64,000 bases of DNA from Bradyrhizobium diazoefficiens (GCF_018131185.1 NZ_JAFCJE010000004.1:620001-684000); one strand, 5' to 3'; counted from the stretch's first letter, positions 33,947-43,018 are shown. Notes: generated by a model not told the origin, from the letters alone. Numbers and translations: made by a program.

Positions 33947-36900
33947 TCAGTAGGCTTCCGCGGGCGTGAGTGCTGCTGCGCGTTCGGCCAGCAGGCGATC
34001 CACCGGCTTCCTGGCGAGCATCAGAAACAGGATGGGGGTCACGAGCGCATCAAGCATCGTGGTGCTCAGCAGACCACCGAAGATCGTAATGGCGACCGGA
34101 TGCAGGATTTCGCGGCCCGGTTCGTCCGCGCCGATCAGAAGCGGGGTCAGCGCAAGCCCGGCGCAAAGTGCCGTCATCAGGACGGGGCTGAGACGTTCCA
34201 TGCTGCCCCTCAGGATCAGGCCAGTCCCGAAACGTTCCCCTTCGTGGATAGCCAGATTGATGTAGTGGGAGACCTTCAGGATGCCGTTGCGCGCGGAGAT
34301 GCCTGCCAGCGTAATGAAGCCGATCATCGACGCAACCGACAGCGGTTGACCGGCAATCTTCAGACCGGCGACGCTGCCGATCAGGGCCAGCGGAATGCCG
34401 CCCATGATGATGAGCGTCAGCGCAACCGATCGATACCGGCTGTAGAGCACGATGAAAATCATCGCAAATGATGCAAGCGACAGGATGGCGATGCGCCAGA
34501 AGGCCTCTTGCTGCGCCTGGAATGCCCCCTCGAGGTTGGTGGTGTAGCTCTGCGGGAAATCCAGATGCGACACAGCTCGTTGGATGTCGGCGGCGATGTC
34601 GGAAATGTCGCGGCGGCCGTCGCCGTTACCGTAAACAACGATTCGGCGCTGGGTTCCCTCGCGATGAATCTGATTTGGACCATCCGTCTCGACAATTTCA
34701 GCCAGCGCACTCAGCTGGACGAATTCAAGGCCGGTGGGTATCAGAAGGTCTTGCAGTCCCGTCGTCGATCGGTGCTGCTCCGAGAGGCGCATGACGACGT
34801 CGAAGCGGCGATTGCCGTCCACGATCTGGGAGACCTTTCGGCCATTCGACAGCGTATCGAGCGCCTGCGTGATCGCGGCAGGCGTCAAGCCATGAAGGGC
34901 GGCGCGGGCATGATCGACCTGGACGCGCACCTGGGGAATGAGGACCTGCTTTTCGACCTGAAGATCGACCAGCCCCGGAATTGTCGAGAGGCGCTGGCGC
35001 GAGGTTTCGGCCAGCCGGCGCAATATCTCGATGTCCTGCCCGTAAATTTTGAGCACGATCTGGGCGCGAATACCCGATTGCAGATGATCGAGCCGGTGAC
35101 TGATGGGCTGCCCGATAGCGACCGAGGCCGGCAGTCCGGAAAGCACCTCGCGGATGCTCGCGTGGACGTCTGCCTTGTCGCGCTTCGAGCGAACGAGGTC
35201 GACATCTATTTCGCTGTAGTGGACGCCCTCGGCGTGTTCATCAAGCTCCGCCCGGCCGGTGCGGCGGCCGACGGATTTCACCTCCGGCACCCTGGCAATC
35301 AATTGCTCGGCCAGCAAGCCGAGCCGGTGCGATTCGGCGAGCGAAATGCCGGGATTGTATTGCAGCGACAGAACCAGCGTCCCCTCGTTGAATGGCGGCA
35401 GAAAGCTGCGCGGCATGAGGCTCGCTGCGTAGAATGCCATCACGACCGCTGCCGCGACCGAGCCGAGCACAAGTCCGCGCCGCTCGAATGCCCAGCAAAG
35501 CAGACGTCGGTAGGCCTGCTTCAACCCTCGCACGACAGCGCTTTCGCGGTCGCCTGAATGAGCCCGCTGGGACAGCAGATAGTAGGACAAGACGGGCGTC
35601 ACCGTTACCGACGTCAGCAGCGAAGCGAGTATCGACACCACATAGGCAATGCCGAGTGGCGTGAACAACCGGCCTTCGATTCCTGGAAGCGCGAACAGCG
35701 GCACGAATACGAGGACGACGATCATCGTCGCATGGACGATGCCGGAGCGGACTTCCTGGCTCGCTTGGGCGATCACTTCGAGAACAGGCCGCGGCGCGGC
35801 TGAAGCGGCATTCTCCCGCAGGCGCCGCAGGATGTTCTCGACATCCACCACGGCATCGTCGACCAGCTCGCCAACGGCGATGGCGAGGCCGCCGAGCGTC
35901 ATCGTGTTGATCGTGAAGCCGAAGGCCCGGAACACCAGGCCGGTCACGAGGATGGACAGCGGAATGGCCGTGAGCGAGACGAACGCCGCCCGTCCATTCA
36001 TCAGAAAGATGAAAAGGACGACCGCGACGACGATCGCCGCCTCGACCAGGACCCGCTGGACATTGTGAATCGACGTCTCGATGAAGGTGGCTTGACGGAA
36101 CTGAACGTTGGTGAGACTGATCCCTGATCGCATGGTCCGTTGCAGGTCGGCGAGCGCGGTCTCGATATTCCTGGTCAACGCGACCGTGTCCGCCGCGGGT
36201 TGCTTCATCACGCTGACGATGACAGCCGGTTTCCCGTTGTAGCCAGCGTCACCGCGCTTGGTGCGTGCGGCGAAATCCACCTTTGCGACTTGCGTCAACA
36301 GGATTGGCTGCTTGTCCTGTGTCGCAACGACGGTGTTGCCGAGGTCCTCGATTTGCTTGGTGAGGCCGACGTTGCGGATCAGATATTCACGGCCATGCTG
36401 GTCCACGAATCCGCCGCCGCTGTTGGTGCCGAACTTGGCTACCGCCTGCTCGATCTGGACATGGGTGATGCCGAGGGCCTGCATGGTCGCGATGTTCGGC
36501 GTTACGCGGTATTGCCGGATCTCGCCGCCAATGGGGATCACCTGGGCCACGCCCGGGATAGCGAGTAGCTGCGGCCTGACGACGAAATCCGCGATTTCGC
36601 GAACCTCCATGGGAGAGGCCCTGCCGTCGCTGGTCATGGCGATCAGCATGATTTCGCCCATGATGGACGTCACGGGCCCCATCTGGGGATTGACGGCGGG
36701 CGGCAGCTGCTCGCGGATCAGCGACAGCCGTTCGGAAACGAACTGCCGGGCACGGTAGACATCCACGCCCCAGTCGAACTCGACATAGACGATTGAGAGT
36801 CCGACGCCCGACACCGAGCGGACACGTATGACCCCGGGCATGCCGTTCATCGACGTTTCGATCGGGAACGTCACAAGCTGTTCGACCTCCTGCGGGGCCA

Positions 36901-37066
36901 GTCCTTCGGCCTCGGTCAGGACATTGACCGTCGGACGGTTGATGTCGGGCAGGACGTCAACGGATATGCTCGGCAGGACAAGCAGGCCATAGCCGGCAAG
37001 CACCGCAGCGGCCGCCAGCACGAACAGGCGATTCCGCAGGCTCGTCGTGACGATGAGCTTGAACAT
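33947..37066 (-). CDS. CzcA/CusA-type heavy-metal RND efflux pump
   Basis: A 1039-aa inner-membrane proton-driven pump with the standard 12-helix plan and two large periplasmic loops. The start MFKLIVTTSLRNRLFVL and VLPDINRPTVNVLTEAEGLAPQEVE are family hallmarks. The helix-4 signature reads AIAVGELVDDAVVDVEN: compared with the classic DFGxxVDGAVVxxEN of CzcA, the first Asp is replaced and a Glu sits three residues before the conserved Asp, so this belongs to a variant HME subgroup and its metal cannot be assigned. It lies 9 bp after its adaptor gene. Confidence 0.9.
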   Translation of the reverse strand: MFKLIVTTSLRNRLFVLAAAAVLAGYGLLVLPSISVDVLPDINRPTVNVLTEAEGLAPQEVEQLVTFPIETSMNGMPGVIRVRSVSGVGLSIVYVEFDWGVDVYRARQFVSERLSLIREQLPPAVNPQMGPVTSIMGEIMLIAMTSDGRASPMEVREIADFVVRPQLLAIPGVAQVIPIGGEIRQYRVTPNIATMQALGITHVQIEQAVAKFGTNSGGGFVDQHGREYLIRNVGLTKQIEDLGNTVVATQDKQPILLTQVAKVDFAARTKRGDAGYNGKPAVIVSVMKQPAADTVALTRNIETALADLQRTMRSGISLTNVQFRQATFIETSIHNVQRVLVEAAIVVAVVLFIFLMNGRAAFVSLTAIPLSILVTGLVFRAFGFTINTMTLGGLAIAVGELVDDAVVDVENILRRLRENAASAAPRPVLEVIAQASQEVRSGIVHATMIVVLVFVPLFALPGIEGRLFTPLGIAYVVSILASLLTSVTVTPVLSYYLLSQRAHSGDRESAVVRGLKQAYRRLLCWAFERRGLVLGSVAAAVVMAFYAASLMPRSFLPPFNEGTLVLSLQYNPGISLAESHRLGLLAEQLIARVPEVKSVGRRTGRAELDEHAEGVHYSEIDVDLVRSKRDKADVHASIREVLSGLPASVAIGQPISHRLDHLQSGIRAQIVLKIYGQDIEILRRLAETSRQRLSTIPGLVDLQVEKQVLIPQVRVQVDHARAALHGLTPAAITQALDTLSNGRKVSQIVDGNRRFDVVMRLSEQHRSTTGLQDLLIPTGLEFVQLSALAEIVETDGPNQIHREGTQRRIVVYGNGDGRRDISDIAADIQRAVSHLDFPQSYTTNLEGAFQAQQEAFWRIAILSLASFAMIFIVLYSRYRSVALTLIIMGGIPLALIGSVAGLKIAGQPLSVASMIGFITLAGISARNGILKVSHYINLAIHEGERFGTGLILRGSMERLSPVLMTALCAGLALTPLLIGADEPGREILHPVAITIFGGLLSTTMLDALVTPILFLMLARKPVDRLLAERAAALTPAEAY

Positions 37067-37075
37067 GCGCGGCTC

Positions 37076-38767
37076 CTACCGGATCTGGTTGATGAGGTCC
37101 GTGCCGCGAACGACAATCCGTTCGCTCCCGCTGAGGCCAGATGCAATCATCACGCGTGTCGCGTCCACGGGAAGAACCCGTACCGGGTGTGGCTCGAAGC
37201 GCTCGGCGGCGGTGTGCAGCCAGACAATGTTCTCCCCGTTGCTGCTTCGCGTGACGACGTCGCGCGGAAAGATCAGGCCCGAGACAGGCGCGCCGCTCTG
37301 AAGCATCACGTTGAGCGGTTGACCGATGTTGAGGCCCGCCGGCGGCTCCCGGATGGCAAACTGAACGACGGACGCATGCTGCCGCAATGTGCGGCTCGTT
37401 CCGACGTGGGACAAGGCGATCGCCTGTCCGTTAGGCGCGATCGCCGTCGCCGCTTCAGGCGCTTTCAGCCCGATGTCCTCATAGGCCAGCGCTTCGACCC
37501 ACAGGCTCCCGGGGTCGACGATCTGGAAGAGAACGTCCTGTGGCTGAATGACCTGTCCTGGCACGACCTTGGCCGCGGTGATGATGCCGTCGGTCGATGC
37601 GCGCAACTCCTCAAAGCCGGTGCGGGAATTGCGAACGGTTTCACGGCGCGCCCGCAACCCTTCCAGTTCGCTTTCGAGGTCGTGGACCTGCCCCTGCGGC
37701 ACAGCGCCTCGCTCTGCCAACGGCCGCAAGCGGCGGAGCTTGTTCTCCGTGACCGCCGTCAACTGTTCGATTTCGCCGACCTTTTCGAGGATCGTCGTGC
37801 GGTCCGCGACCGGCAGATGCGGCTCGATCCGGATGAGAACGTCGCCTTTCGCGACCGTCTGCCCGATGCGCGGTATCGCGCCGCCATTGGGAATGACGCG
37901 GCCGCCGTAGATGCTTTGCACGATGCTGCTGCGGTTCGGATCGGCAATGACGCGGCCCATCAGATTGATGGCGGGGCGGATCGTGTGCGGTTCGGCCGCC
38001 GCGGTGCGTATATCAAGCAACCGCTGGGTAGATTTGGCTGCGAAGGCGGAGCCGTCCTGCAGACGCCTCGGCGCATCGCTCAGCGCCGGCGGTGCGGGTG
38101 AACCGGCAGAGCTCGCACCGGTCTGGCTTTCGTCAACCGACGTCGCGGCGAGAACAACTGATATGGCCGACACCACTGCCGAGACTGCGGCCGCGATTCT
38201 GCGGCCCGACCATATCGAATAGCCGAAAAGCAGACCGAAGCCGGCAGCGGCCCCTGCAAACGCTGCTACGAGGCGACCGGAGGAAAGCCAGCCGTGCCCA
38301 TGCGCGCGAGGCGGACTGGCCGGCTGCGGCGCAGTCAGTGAGTCTACCAGGAGATCGTCGCCCTTTTGGGCGGACACCGAGAAGATGACCTCCACCGATC
38401 CGGCCGGGTGCCCAGGCATGGCCAGTGTGTAGAGCCCGCTTCCCGCCTTCGAGGCCTCAACGGCATTGGCATCGCCGACGGTCACCTGCAAGGTCGCATC
38501 CGAGACAGGCTCGTTGGTGACGGCATCGTCGAGGTAGATCGAAAGCTGGTTGTTCCTGAGGATCCCGACGATCTCATAGAGTTCGGATCGCGCCACAACC
38601 CTCGGATATGCCGATGACACCACCGGCGCTTTGTTGGCCTCTCCGTGGTCGTGCCCCTCATGCGCGCCGGAGCCGGCACAGCCAAGCATCAAGCTCGCCA
38701 GGCATGCAAGAACAGCCAGGCCAAGCCGCGGGAGCCGCCCTTTCGGGCAGCACTGTATCGTCAACAT
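37076..38767 (-). CDS. RND periplasmic adaptor with extra N-terminal metal-binding and membrane region
   Basis: A 563-aa membrane-fusion protein. The N-terminus has a lipobox (LASLMLGC) followed by AHEGHDHGEAN, a His/Asp-rich probable metal site. Residues ~45-150 form an Ig-like domain. Two hydrophobic helices follow (LVAAFAGAAAGFGLLFGYSIW and IAAAVSAVVSAISVVLAATSV, about 165-215), then the HlyD part from about residue 255: barrel-sandwich, coiled-coil (TILEKVGEIEQLTAVTENKLRRLRPLAERG) and membrane-proximal domains. The added N-terminal half is about 200 residues longer than a simple CzcB. It links pump to an outer-membrane channel, which is not encoded here. Confidence 0.85.
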   Translation of the reverse strand: MLTIQCCPKGRLPRLGLAVLACLASLMLGCAGSGAHEGHDHGEANKAPVVSSAYPRVVARSELYEIVGILRNNQLSIYLDDAVTNEPVSDATLQVTVGDANAVEASKAGSGLYTLAMPGHPAGSVEVIFSVSAQKGDDLLVDSLTAPQPASPPRAHGHGWLSSGRLVAAFAGAAAGFGLLFGYSIWSGRRIAAAVSAVVSAISVVLAATSVDESQTGASSAGSPAPPALSDAPRRLQDGSAFAAKSTQRLLDIRTAAAEPHTIRPAINLMGRVIADPNRSSIVQSIYGGRVIPNGGAIPRIGQTVAKGDVLIRIEPHLPVADRTTILEKVGEIEQLTAVTENKLRRLRPLAERGAVPQGQVHDLESELEGLRARRETVRNSRTGFEELRASTDGIITAAKVVPGQVIQPQDVLFQIVDPGSLWVEALAYEDIGLKAPEAATAIAPNGQAIALSHVGTSRTLRQHASVVQFAIREPPAGLNIGQPLNVMLQSGAPVSGLIFPRDVVTRSSNGENIVWLHTAAERFEPHPVRVLPVDATRVMIASGLSGSERIVVRGTDLINQIR

Positions 38768-38818
38768 GGAGAATCCCTTCAGACATGCGAAACGGCAGCG
38801 GCCCGAAGGCCGCCCGAA

Positions 38819-39259
38819 TTACGCGATGCTGAGGGTACTTGGTGGTCGGATCAGACCTTCGGGGCTGACGCCATCGATGGCCCGCACGGCCAGCAGTTCG
38901 ACAGGACCAAGCAAGGCGAACAGGCTTGCCAGAACGGTGCATTCGGGTGACGCAATGGAGCTGCCAAATATGCTCCAGGACAGGTTTGAACCACCATCAT
39001 CATCGTGGTCCGGCGCGTCGTGAACATGGCCTTCGGCATTGTCGCCGTCATGTGAGTGAACGTGACCTGCGAGCTGATCATGAAAATGCACAGAACCGCT
39101 CAAGGCGACGGCCGGCTCCGGCATGGCACCCAGGGCAGCCTCCGCCTGAGACACCGAAATCAGCGCGCCTTGAAGCACAAAGGCCGATATCGCCAGGAAC
39201 ATGCTTGTTCTGGCGATCTGGCGAAGGCGTTGAAGGGGGCCGTGCAGCACAGCGAACAA
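38819..39259 (-). CDS. His/Asp-rich secreted protein heading the efflux operon
   Basis: Up to 146 residues from a TTG, but an ATG at 39202 (MFLAISAFVLQGALISVSQ, an excellent signal peptide) is the more likely start. The mature part has VHFHDQLAGHVHSHDGDN and EGHVHDAPDHDDDGG, a dense His/Asp stretch suited to divalent metal binding. A hydrophobic segment (CTVLASLFALLGPVELLAV) follows near the C-terminus. It is 51 bp upstream of the adaptor gene, first in the four-gene operon. Periplasmic metal sensor or chaperone is the natural guess (inference). Confidence 0.65.
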   Translation of the reverse strand: MFAVLHGPLQRLRQIARTSMFLAISAFVLQGALISVSQAEAALGAMPEPAVALSGSVHFHDQLAGHVHSHDGDNAEGHVHDAPDHDDDGGSNLSWSIFGSSIASPECTVLASLFALLGPVELLAVRAIDGVSPEGLIRPPSTLSIA

Positions 39260-39285
39260 TTAGGAGATTTTCACTGCCGTTTCAA
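39257..39285 (-). promoter_or_regulatory. Candidate promoter of the metal-efflux operon
   Basis: On the minus strand, TTGAAA (39280-39285), a 17-base spacer and TAATTG (39257-39262) resemble a sigma-70 promoter. If used, transcription would start about 10 bp further on and translation would begin at the ATG at 39202. No metal-responsive operator was recognised. Confidence 0.35.
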
Positions 39286-39417
39286 GGCGACGCCAGCGTT
39301 TATACTTCGGCCAGCGCGGCGGCGCTGCAAGCACCACGCAGGACCTGCCCCATCGGCCAAAACGCTGGCACCATGTCACCACGAAGAATGCCCGGCTGCG
39401 CCGGCCGTGAGAGCGCT

Positions 39418-40269
39418 TCAGGTCGCCCCTTCATCGGGAATGTTGAGAACGGTGCCGCAGGCCTTGCAATGCACGGCGTCGGAATCGTGCCGCTGGAGCC
39501 CGCAGACCGGGCAAGAAAATCGCACCTTGTGCGGACTGAGGAGCGCGCGGGCGAGATTGAAGAACAGCGTGACGCCGAAAATCATGATCACGACGGTGAT
39601 CAAACGACCGACCGTACCCGACAGGGTAATGTCGCCAAAGCCGGTCGTCGTGAGCGCCGTGACGGTGAAATACAGGGCATCGGCATAGTTCCGGATCTCG
39701 TCGTTCCGAAACTTCTGGGTCTCGTAGACGATCCCGGTCATGACGAAGATGAAAACGGCCAGGTTCGTGACGGCGAAGATGACGTCTTCGTTCCGACGAA
39801 AGAACGGTGAATCGAGGCGCAACCTCACCAGCATCTGGTAGTCGCGGAGCAGCCCCAACGTTCGCAGGATCCGGAGAAAGCCGCCGGCTTCGCCGGCTAG
39901 CGGTGCCAGAAAGGACACGATCGCAACCATGTCGGCCCAGGTCGCGAGTTGCGTGAATTTTCGAACCGGATGCCGATCGACGAGGAGCCGTGCCGAGAAG
40001 TCGGCAAGCAACGTCACGCCGAACAGGACATCGAGCGTTTCGATGATCTCGCTGGGAGGCAGGAACGAGGTTGCGATGATGAACAGCACCGTCACGATGT
40101 CGAAGGCGAGCAGCGCGTAGCGGAAGCGCACGCCGCTCGGTGTTGCGCCTTCGTAGAGGCGGCGAACGTTGCTTCTGAGAGACGTGAGGGTCACTGAATC
40201 ATGATCGTGGTTTGCCTGGATGATTGCAACTCGGACCGCACGCCGCAAGATCGGAGCTGATCCTGCCAC
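39418..40269 (-). CDS. Voltage-sensor-like K+ channel with C-terminal zinc ribbon
   Basis: A membrane protein of about 258-283 aa. A six-helix channel plan is visible: S1 (YALLAFDIVTVLFIIATSF), S2-S3, an Arg-bearing S4-like segment (RILRTLGLLRDYQMLVRLRL), S5 (AVTNLAVFIFVMTGIVY), a pore loop with TALTTTGFGDI as selectivity filter, and S6 (LITVVIMIFGVTLFFNLARALL). The C-terminus holds CPVCGLQRHDSDAVHCKACG, a four-Cys zinc ribbon. The filter reads GFGD rather than GYGD, seen in some K+ channels. The start is uncertain: GTG at 40269 or GTG at 40194; the latter fits the protein better. Confidence 0.8.
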   Translation of the reverse strand: MAGSAPILRRAVRVAIIQANHDHDSVTLTSLRSNVRRLYEGATPSGVRFRYALLAFDIVTVLFIIATSFLPPSEIIETLDVLFGVTLLADFSARLLVDRHPVRKFTQLATWADMVAIVSFLAPLAGEAGGFLRILRTLGLLRDYQMLVRLRLDSPFFRRNEDVIFAVTNLAVFIFVMTGIVYETQKFRNDEIRNYADALYFTVTALTTTGFGDITLSGTVGRLITVVIMIFGVTLFFNLARALLSPHKVRFSCPVCGLQRHDSDAVHCKACGTVLNIPDEGAT

Positions 40270-40580
40270 CCTCTGGATGAAACAGGAACGCAGAACACGA
40301 CGCGGCGTTCAGCTCGCCTTCGTGGGCTGGCTGCCCAAACCCGAGGAATGCCGGAAGCTCGCCGAGCAATCTCGCGCGCGCCAACGATCGAAGGAGAGCC
40401 AGTTGGAGCTCCCCGAAGAGTGCCTGTCGGCGGCGCGCGCCGACACTGTCGCCAGACGCGGAGCCGAACCGCGAGCGAAGCCCGGCAGCGACATTTGCAG
40501 GACGGGCGTCCTGACATGCGGCCACAGAGCCGGGAGGGACCTACCCAGACCTGTCCGGCCAAGGCCTCTTGACCTTCGCC
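40270..40580. other. Intergenic region before the FadR-type operon
   Basis: About 310 bp. Frames on both strands are open but Arg-rich and without start signals. One plus-strand stretch (around 40338-40400, reading PEECRKLAEQSRARQRSK) resembles a fragment of a helical protein and could be a gene remnant. Nothing else recognised. Confidence 0.35.
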
Positions 40581-40620
40581 CATTGGTCAGCATACTGGTC
40601 TGACCAAGATCAGACCAATG
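40581..40620. promoter_or_regulatory. Composite FadR/GntR-type operator with four half-sites
   Basis: Outer arms CATTGGTC (40581-40588) and GACCAATG (40613-40620) are exact inverted repeats around the same centre as an inner perfect palindrome TGGTC-T-GACCA (40596-40606). TGGTCTGA (40596-40603) also pairs with TCAGACCA (40610-40617). TGGTxxxACCA is the known pattern for FadR-subfamily operators. It ends 8 bp before the regulator's start codon. Confidence 0.75.
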
Positions 40621-40628
40621 AGATCGGG

Positions 40629-41369
40629 ATGGAACTCAAGAGGGCCAGCGAGGGTGAAAAAGGGTTCGAGAAGGTCTTCGCCTTCTTGCGCGAACGCCTT
40701 CTGGCAGGCTCGCTCAGGCCCGGCGACCGCCTGATCTCCGAGCGCGAGCTGGCAACCCTGCTTGGGGTCAGCCGGCCGATCGTCCGCGAGGCGCTGCGGG
40801 CCCTTACCGTGCTGGGCATCGTCGAGATTCGCGACCGCATCGGCACCGTGGTGACGCGACCGGATGTCTCGGTGCTGAACGATTTCTTCACCTTCGCGCT
40901 CGCCCAGCAGGCGGACATGCTCGACGACGTCATGCAGGCGCGCGTCGCGATCGAATGCCAGGCGATCCGGCTTGCATGCGAACGCGCCAACATCGCCGAT
41001 TTCGAACGGCTACAGCGCGCACTCGCCAAGATCGGAGAGACGATCGACGAAGCGGATGCGGGCGGCATGGCCGACTTCGACTTCCATCGCGCCATCGTGG
41101 TCGCCTCGCATTCGGAAACGCTGACGGTGCTGCATAGCTCGCTGGCGGGCTTGTTGACGCATTCGCACCGCAGCCGCCGCGAGCTGGTTCAGGCCTTTCC
41201 GTCGATGAAGACTTATCTCATCGACGATCACCGCCGCATCTTCGATGCGCTCATTGCGCGCGATCCCGAGCGCGCCGATGCGACGCTGCGCAAGCATTTC
41301 GCCATTGGCGACGAATACCGCAGGCGCGCCGTCGTCGGCGACATCGACAAGACCAGCGCCTCGGGCTGA
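40629..41369 (+). CDS. FadR-subfamily GntR transcriptional regulator
   Basis: A 246-aa regulator. The N-terminal winged HTH is KVFAFLRERLLAGSLRPGDRLISERELATLLGVSRPIVREALRAL (about residues 15-60), followed by a helical FCD domain with FHRAIVVASH and HSHRSRR, where conserved His/Asp residues usually bind a metal that holds an organic acid ligand. The ATG at 40629 is used because the upstream frame runs through the operator. It heads the catabolic operon at 41424-46710 and most likely represses it; ligand unknown, but FCD domains usually sense small carboxylic acids. Confidence 0.9.
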   Translation: MELKRASEGEKGFEKVFAFLRERLLAGSLRPGDRLISERELATLLGVSRPIVREALRALTVLGIVEIRDRIGTVVTRPDVSVLNDFFTFALAQQADMLDDVMQARVAIECQAIRLACERANIADFERLQRALAKIGETIDEADAGGMADFDFHRAIVVASHSETLTVLHSSLAGLLTHSHRSRRELVQAFPSMKTYLIDDHRRIFDALIARDPERADATLRKHFAIGDEYRRRAVVGDIDKTSASG

Positions 41370-41423
41370 TCGCAGACTGCCAATCGATCAAGAAGCCTAT
41401 CAAACAAGAAACGGACTGATGAC

Positions 41424-42323
41424 ATGGGACGGAACGACAAGGGCAATGTCGGCTTCATCGGCATCGGCACGATGGGCCGGGAGATGGTGCGCAATCTCCT
41501 GGTGGCCGGCCACGCGGTCCGCGTCTTCGATCTGAACGAAGCCGCGCTGGCCGACAGCATCGAGGAAGGCGCGAGACGTGCCGAGAATCCCGCCGATGCC
41601 GCGCGAGGCGCCGATATCGTCATTACGATGCTGCCCGACACCCCCCATGTCGAGGCGACCGTTTACGGCGAACACGGCCTGCTGAAGTCTCCACCGCCCG
41701 GCAAGCTCATCGTCGACATGAGCACGATCTCGCCGGTCGCGGTCCGCCGCATCCATGCCGATCTGCAAAAGGCTGGCGTCGACTTCATCGACGCCCCGGT
41801 CTCGGGCGGCCCCGTGGGCGCCAAGAACGCTGCGCTCTCGATCATGGCCGGCGGCGATGCCGAAGCCTTTGCCAAAGCCGAGCCGTTCTTCCGCGCGATG
41901 GGCACGACCATCACGCATGTCGGCGCATCCGGCGCCGGCCAGACCGTCAAGCTGTGCAATCAGCTGATCTGCGGAATCAACATCCAGGCGATCTGCGAGG
42001 CGCTCGCGCTCGGCCGCGCGTCGGGCCTCGATCTCAATCTACTGCGCCGGGTGCTGCTTGGTGGCTCCGCGGCGTCCTGGATGCTCGACAAGCTCGGCCC
42101 GGCGATGATCGCGGGCGACGTCTCTGCCGGCTTCCGCATCGATCTGCAGCTCAAGGACCTTCGCCTCGTGCAGGAGCACGCGCAGGCGCTGAACGTGCCG
42201 CTGCCCGGCACCGCGCTCGTCACCAGCCAATACATCGACGCGCGCGCCCATGGCGAAGGCAGCAACGGCAATCAGGCGCTATTCCGCGTCTATGACCGCA
42301 TGACCAACCAGACAACCGGCTGA
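41424..42323 (+). CDS. Beta-hydroxyacid dehydrogenase (HIBADH family)
   Basis: A 299-aa cytoplasmic NAD(P)-dependent oxidoreductase. The Rossmann motif GFIGIGTMGREM is at residues 10-21; the substrate-binding signature DAPVSGGPVGAKN at ~123-135; the catalytic lysine is Lys176 in GAGQTVKLCNQ. The family includes 3-hydroxyisobutyrate dehydrogenase, tartronate semialdehyde reductase and sugar-acid dehydrogenases such as LtnD; residues seen here do not separate these. It follows the FadR-type regulator by 54 bp and precedes the transporter by 10 bp, so it should act on the imported compound or its derivative. Confidence 0.88.
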   Translation: MGRNDKGNVGFIGIGTMGREMVRNLLVAGHAVRVFDLNEAALADSIEEGARRAENPADAARGADIVITMLPDTPHVEATVYGEHGLLKSPPPGKLIVDMSTISPVAVRRIHADLQKAGVDFIDAPVSGGPVGAKNAALSIMAGGDAEAFAKAEPFFRAMGTTITHVGASGAGQTVKLCNQLICGINIQAICEALALGRASGLDLNLLRRVLLGGSAASWMLDKLGPAMIAGDVSAGFRIDLQLKDLRLVQEHAQALNVPLPGTALVTSQYIDARAHGEGSNGNQALFRVYDRMTNQTTG

Positions 42324-42333
42324 ACTTGATACG

Positions 42334-43017
42334 ATGAGCCTTCAACTCGACTTTCCCGCAGTGCTGGAGCGTTGGCCGAGTTTTCTCGCCGGCGCTGTCC
42401 TCACGCTGGAGCTTGCGGCCTTCGCGACGGTGCTTGGCGCGCTCCTCGGCACGCTCGCGGCGGTCGGGCGCGGCACGCATAACGCGTTGATCGCGGGCGC
42501 CTGCAAAGTCTATGTCGAGACGATCCGCAACACGCCGCTCCTGGTGCAGATCTTCCTGGTCTATTTCGGCTTGGCCAGTCTCGGCCTGAAGTACTCCGCC
42601 TTCACCGTGGCCGTGGCCGCGCTGACCATCAATGTCGGCGCCTATACCGCCGAGATCATGCGCGCCGGCTTCGAGGCGATCCCGCGCGGGCAGATCGAAG
42701 CCGCCGAGGGGCTGGCGCTGTCGCGCCTGCAGATCTACTGGCACATCATCCTGCTGCCGGCGATCGAGAAGGTCTATCCCGCGCTGACGAGCCAGTTCGT
42801 GCTCTTGATGCTGGCCTCCTCGGTCTGTTCGCAGATCTCGGCCGAGGAGCTCACCGCCGTCGCGAACTACATCCAGTCGGACACTTATCGCGCGTTCGAA
42901 ACCTACATCATCGTCGCCGTGCTCTACGTCATCCTGTCACTGGTGATGCGTGCCGGCTTCTGGGGCCTCGGCCTCGTGCTGTTTCCGCGCCGGCGGCGGC
43001 TCGGCACACCATTGTGA
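42334..43017 (+). CDS. Polar-amino-acid-type ABC transporter permease (1)
   Basis: A 227-aa inner-membrane protein of the HisM/GlnP type. It has four to five helices, beginning with AVLTLELAAFATVLGALLGTLAAVGR, and the EAA loop EIMRAGFEAIPRGQIEAAEGLALSR that docks the ATPase. VYVETIRNTPLLVQIFLVYFG is a hallmark of this family. It pairs with the next gene to form the membrane channel of a polar-amino-acid-type importer. Confidence 0.92.
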   Translation: MSLQLDFPAVLERWPSFLAGAVLTLELAAFATVLGALLGTLAAVGRGTHNALIAGACKVYVETIRNTPLLVQIFLVYFGLASLGLKYSAFTVAVAALTINVGAYTAEIMRAGFEAIPRGQIEAAEGLALSRLQIYWHIILLPAIEKVYPALTSQFVLLMLASSVCSQISAEELTAVANYIQSDTYRAFETYIIVAVLYVILSLVMRAGFWGLGLVLFPRRRRLGTPL

Positions 43018-43018
43018 G

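Noticed and set aside
40220..40603. A 127-codon plus-strand frame before the FadR-type regulator
   Set aside because: Arg-rich, runs through the operator and lacks start signals; at most it includes a small remnant near 40338-40400.
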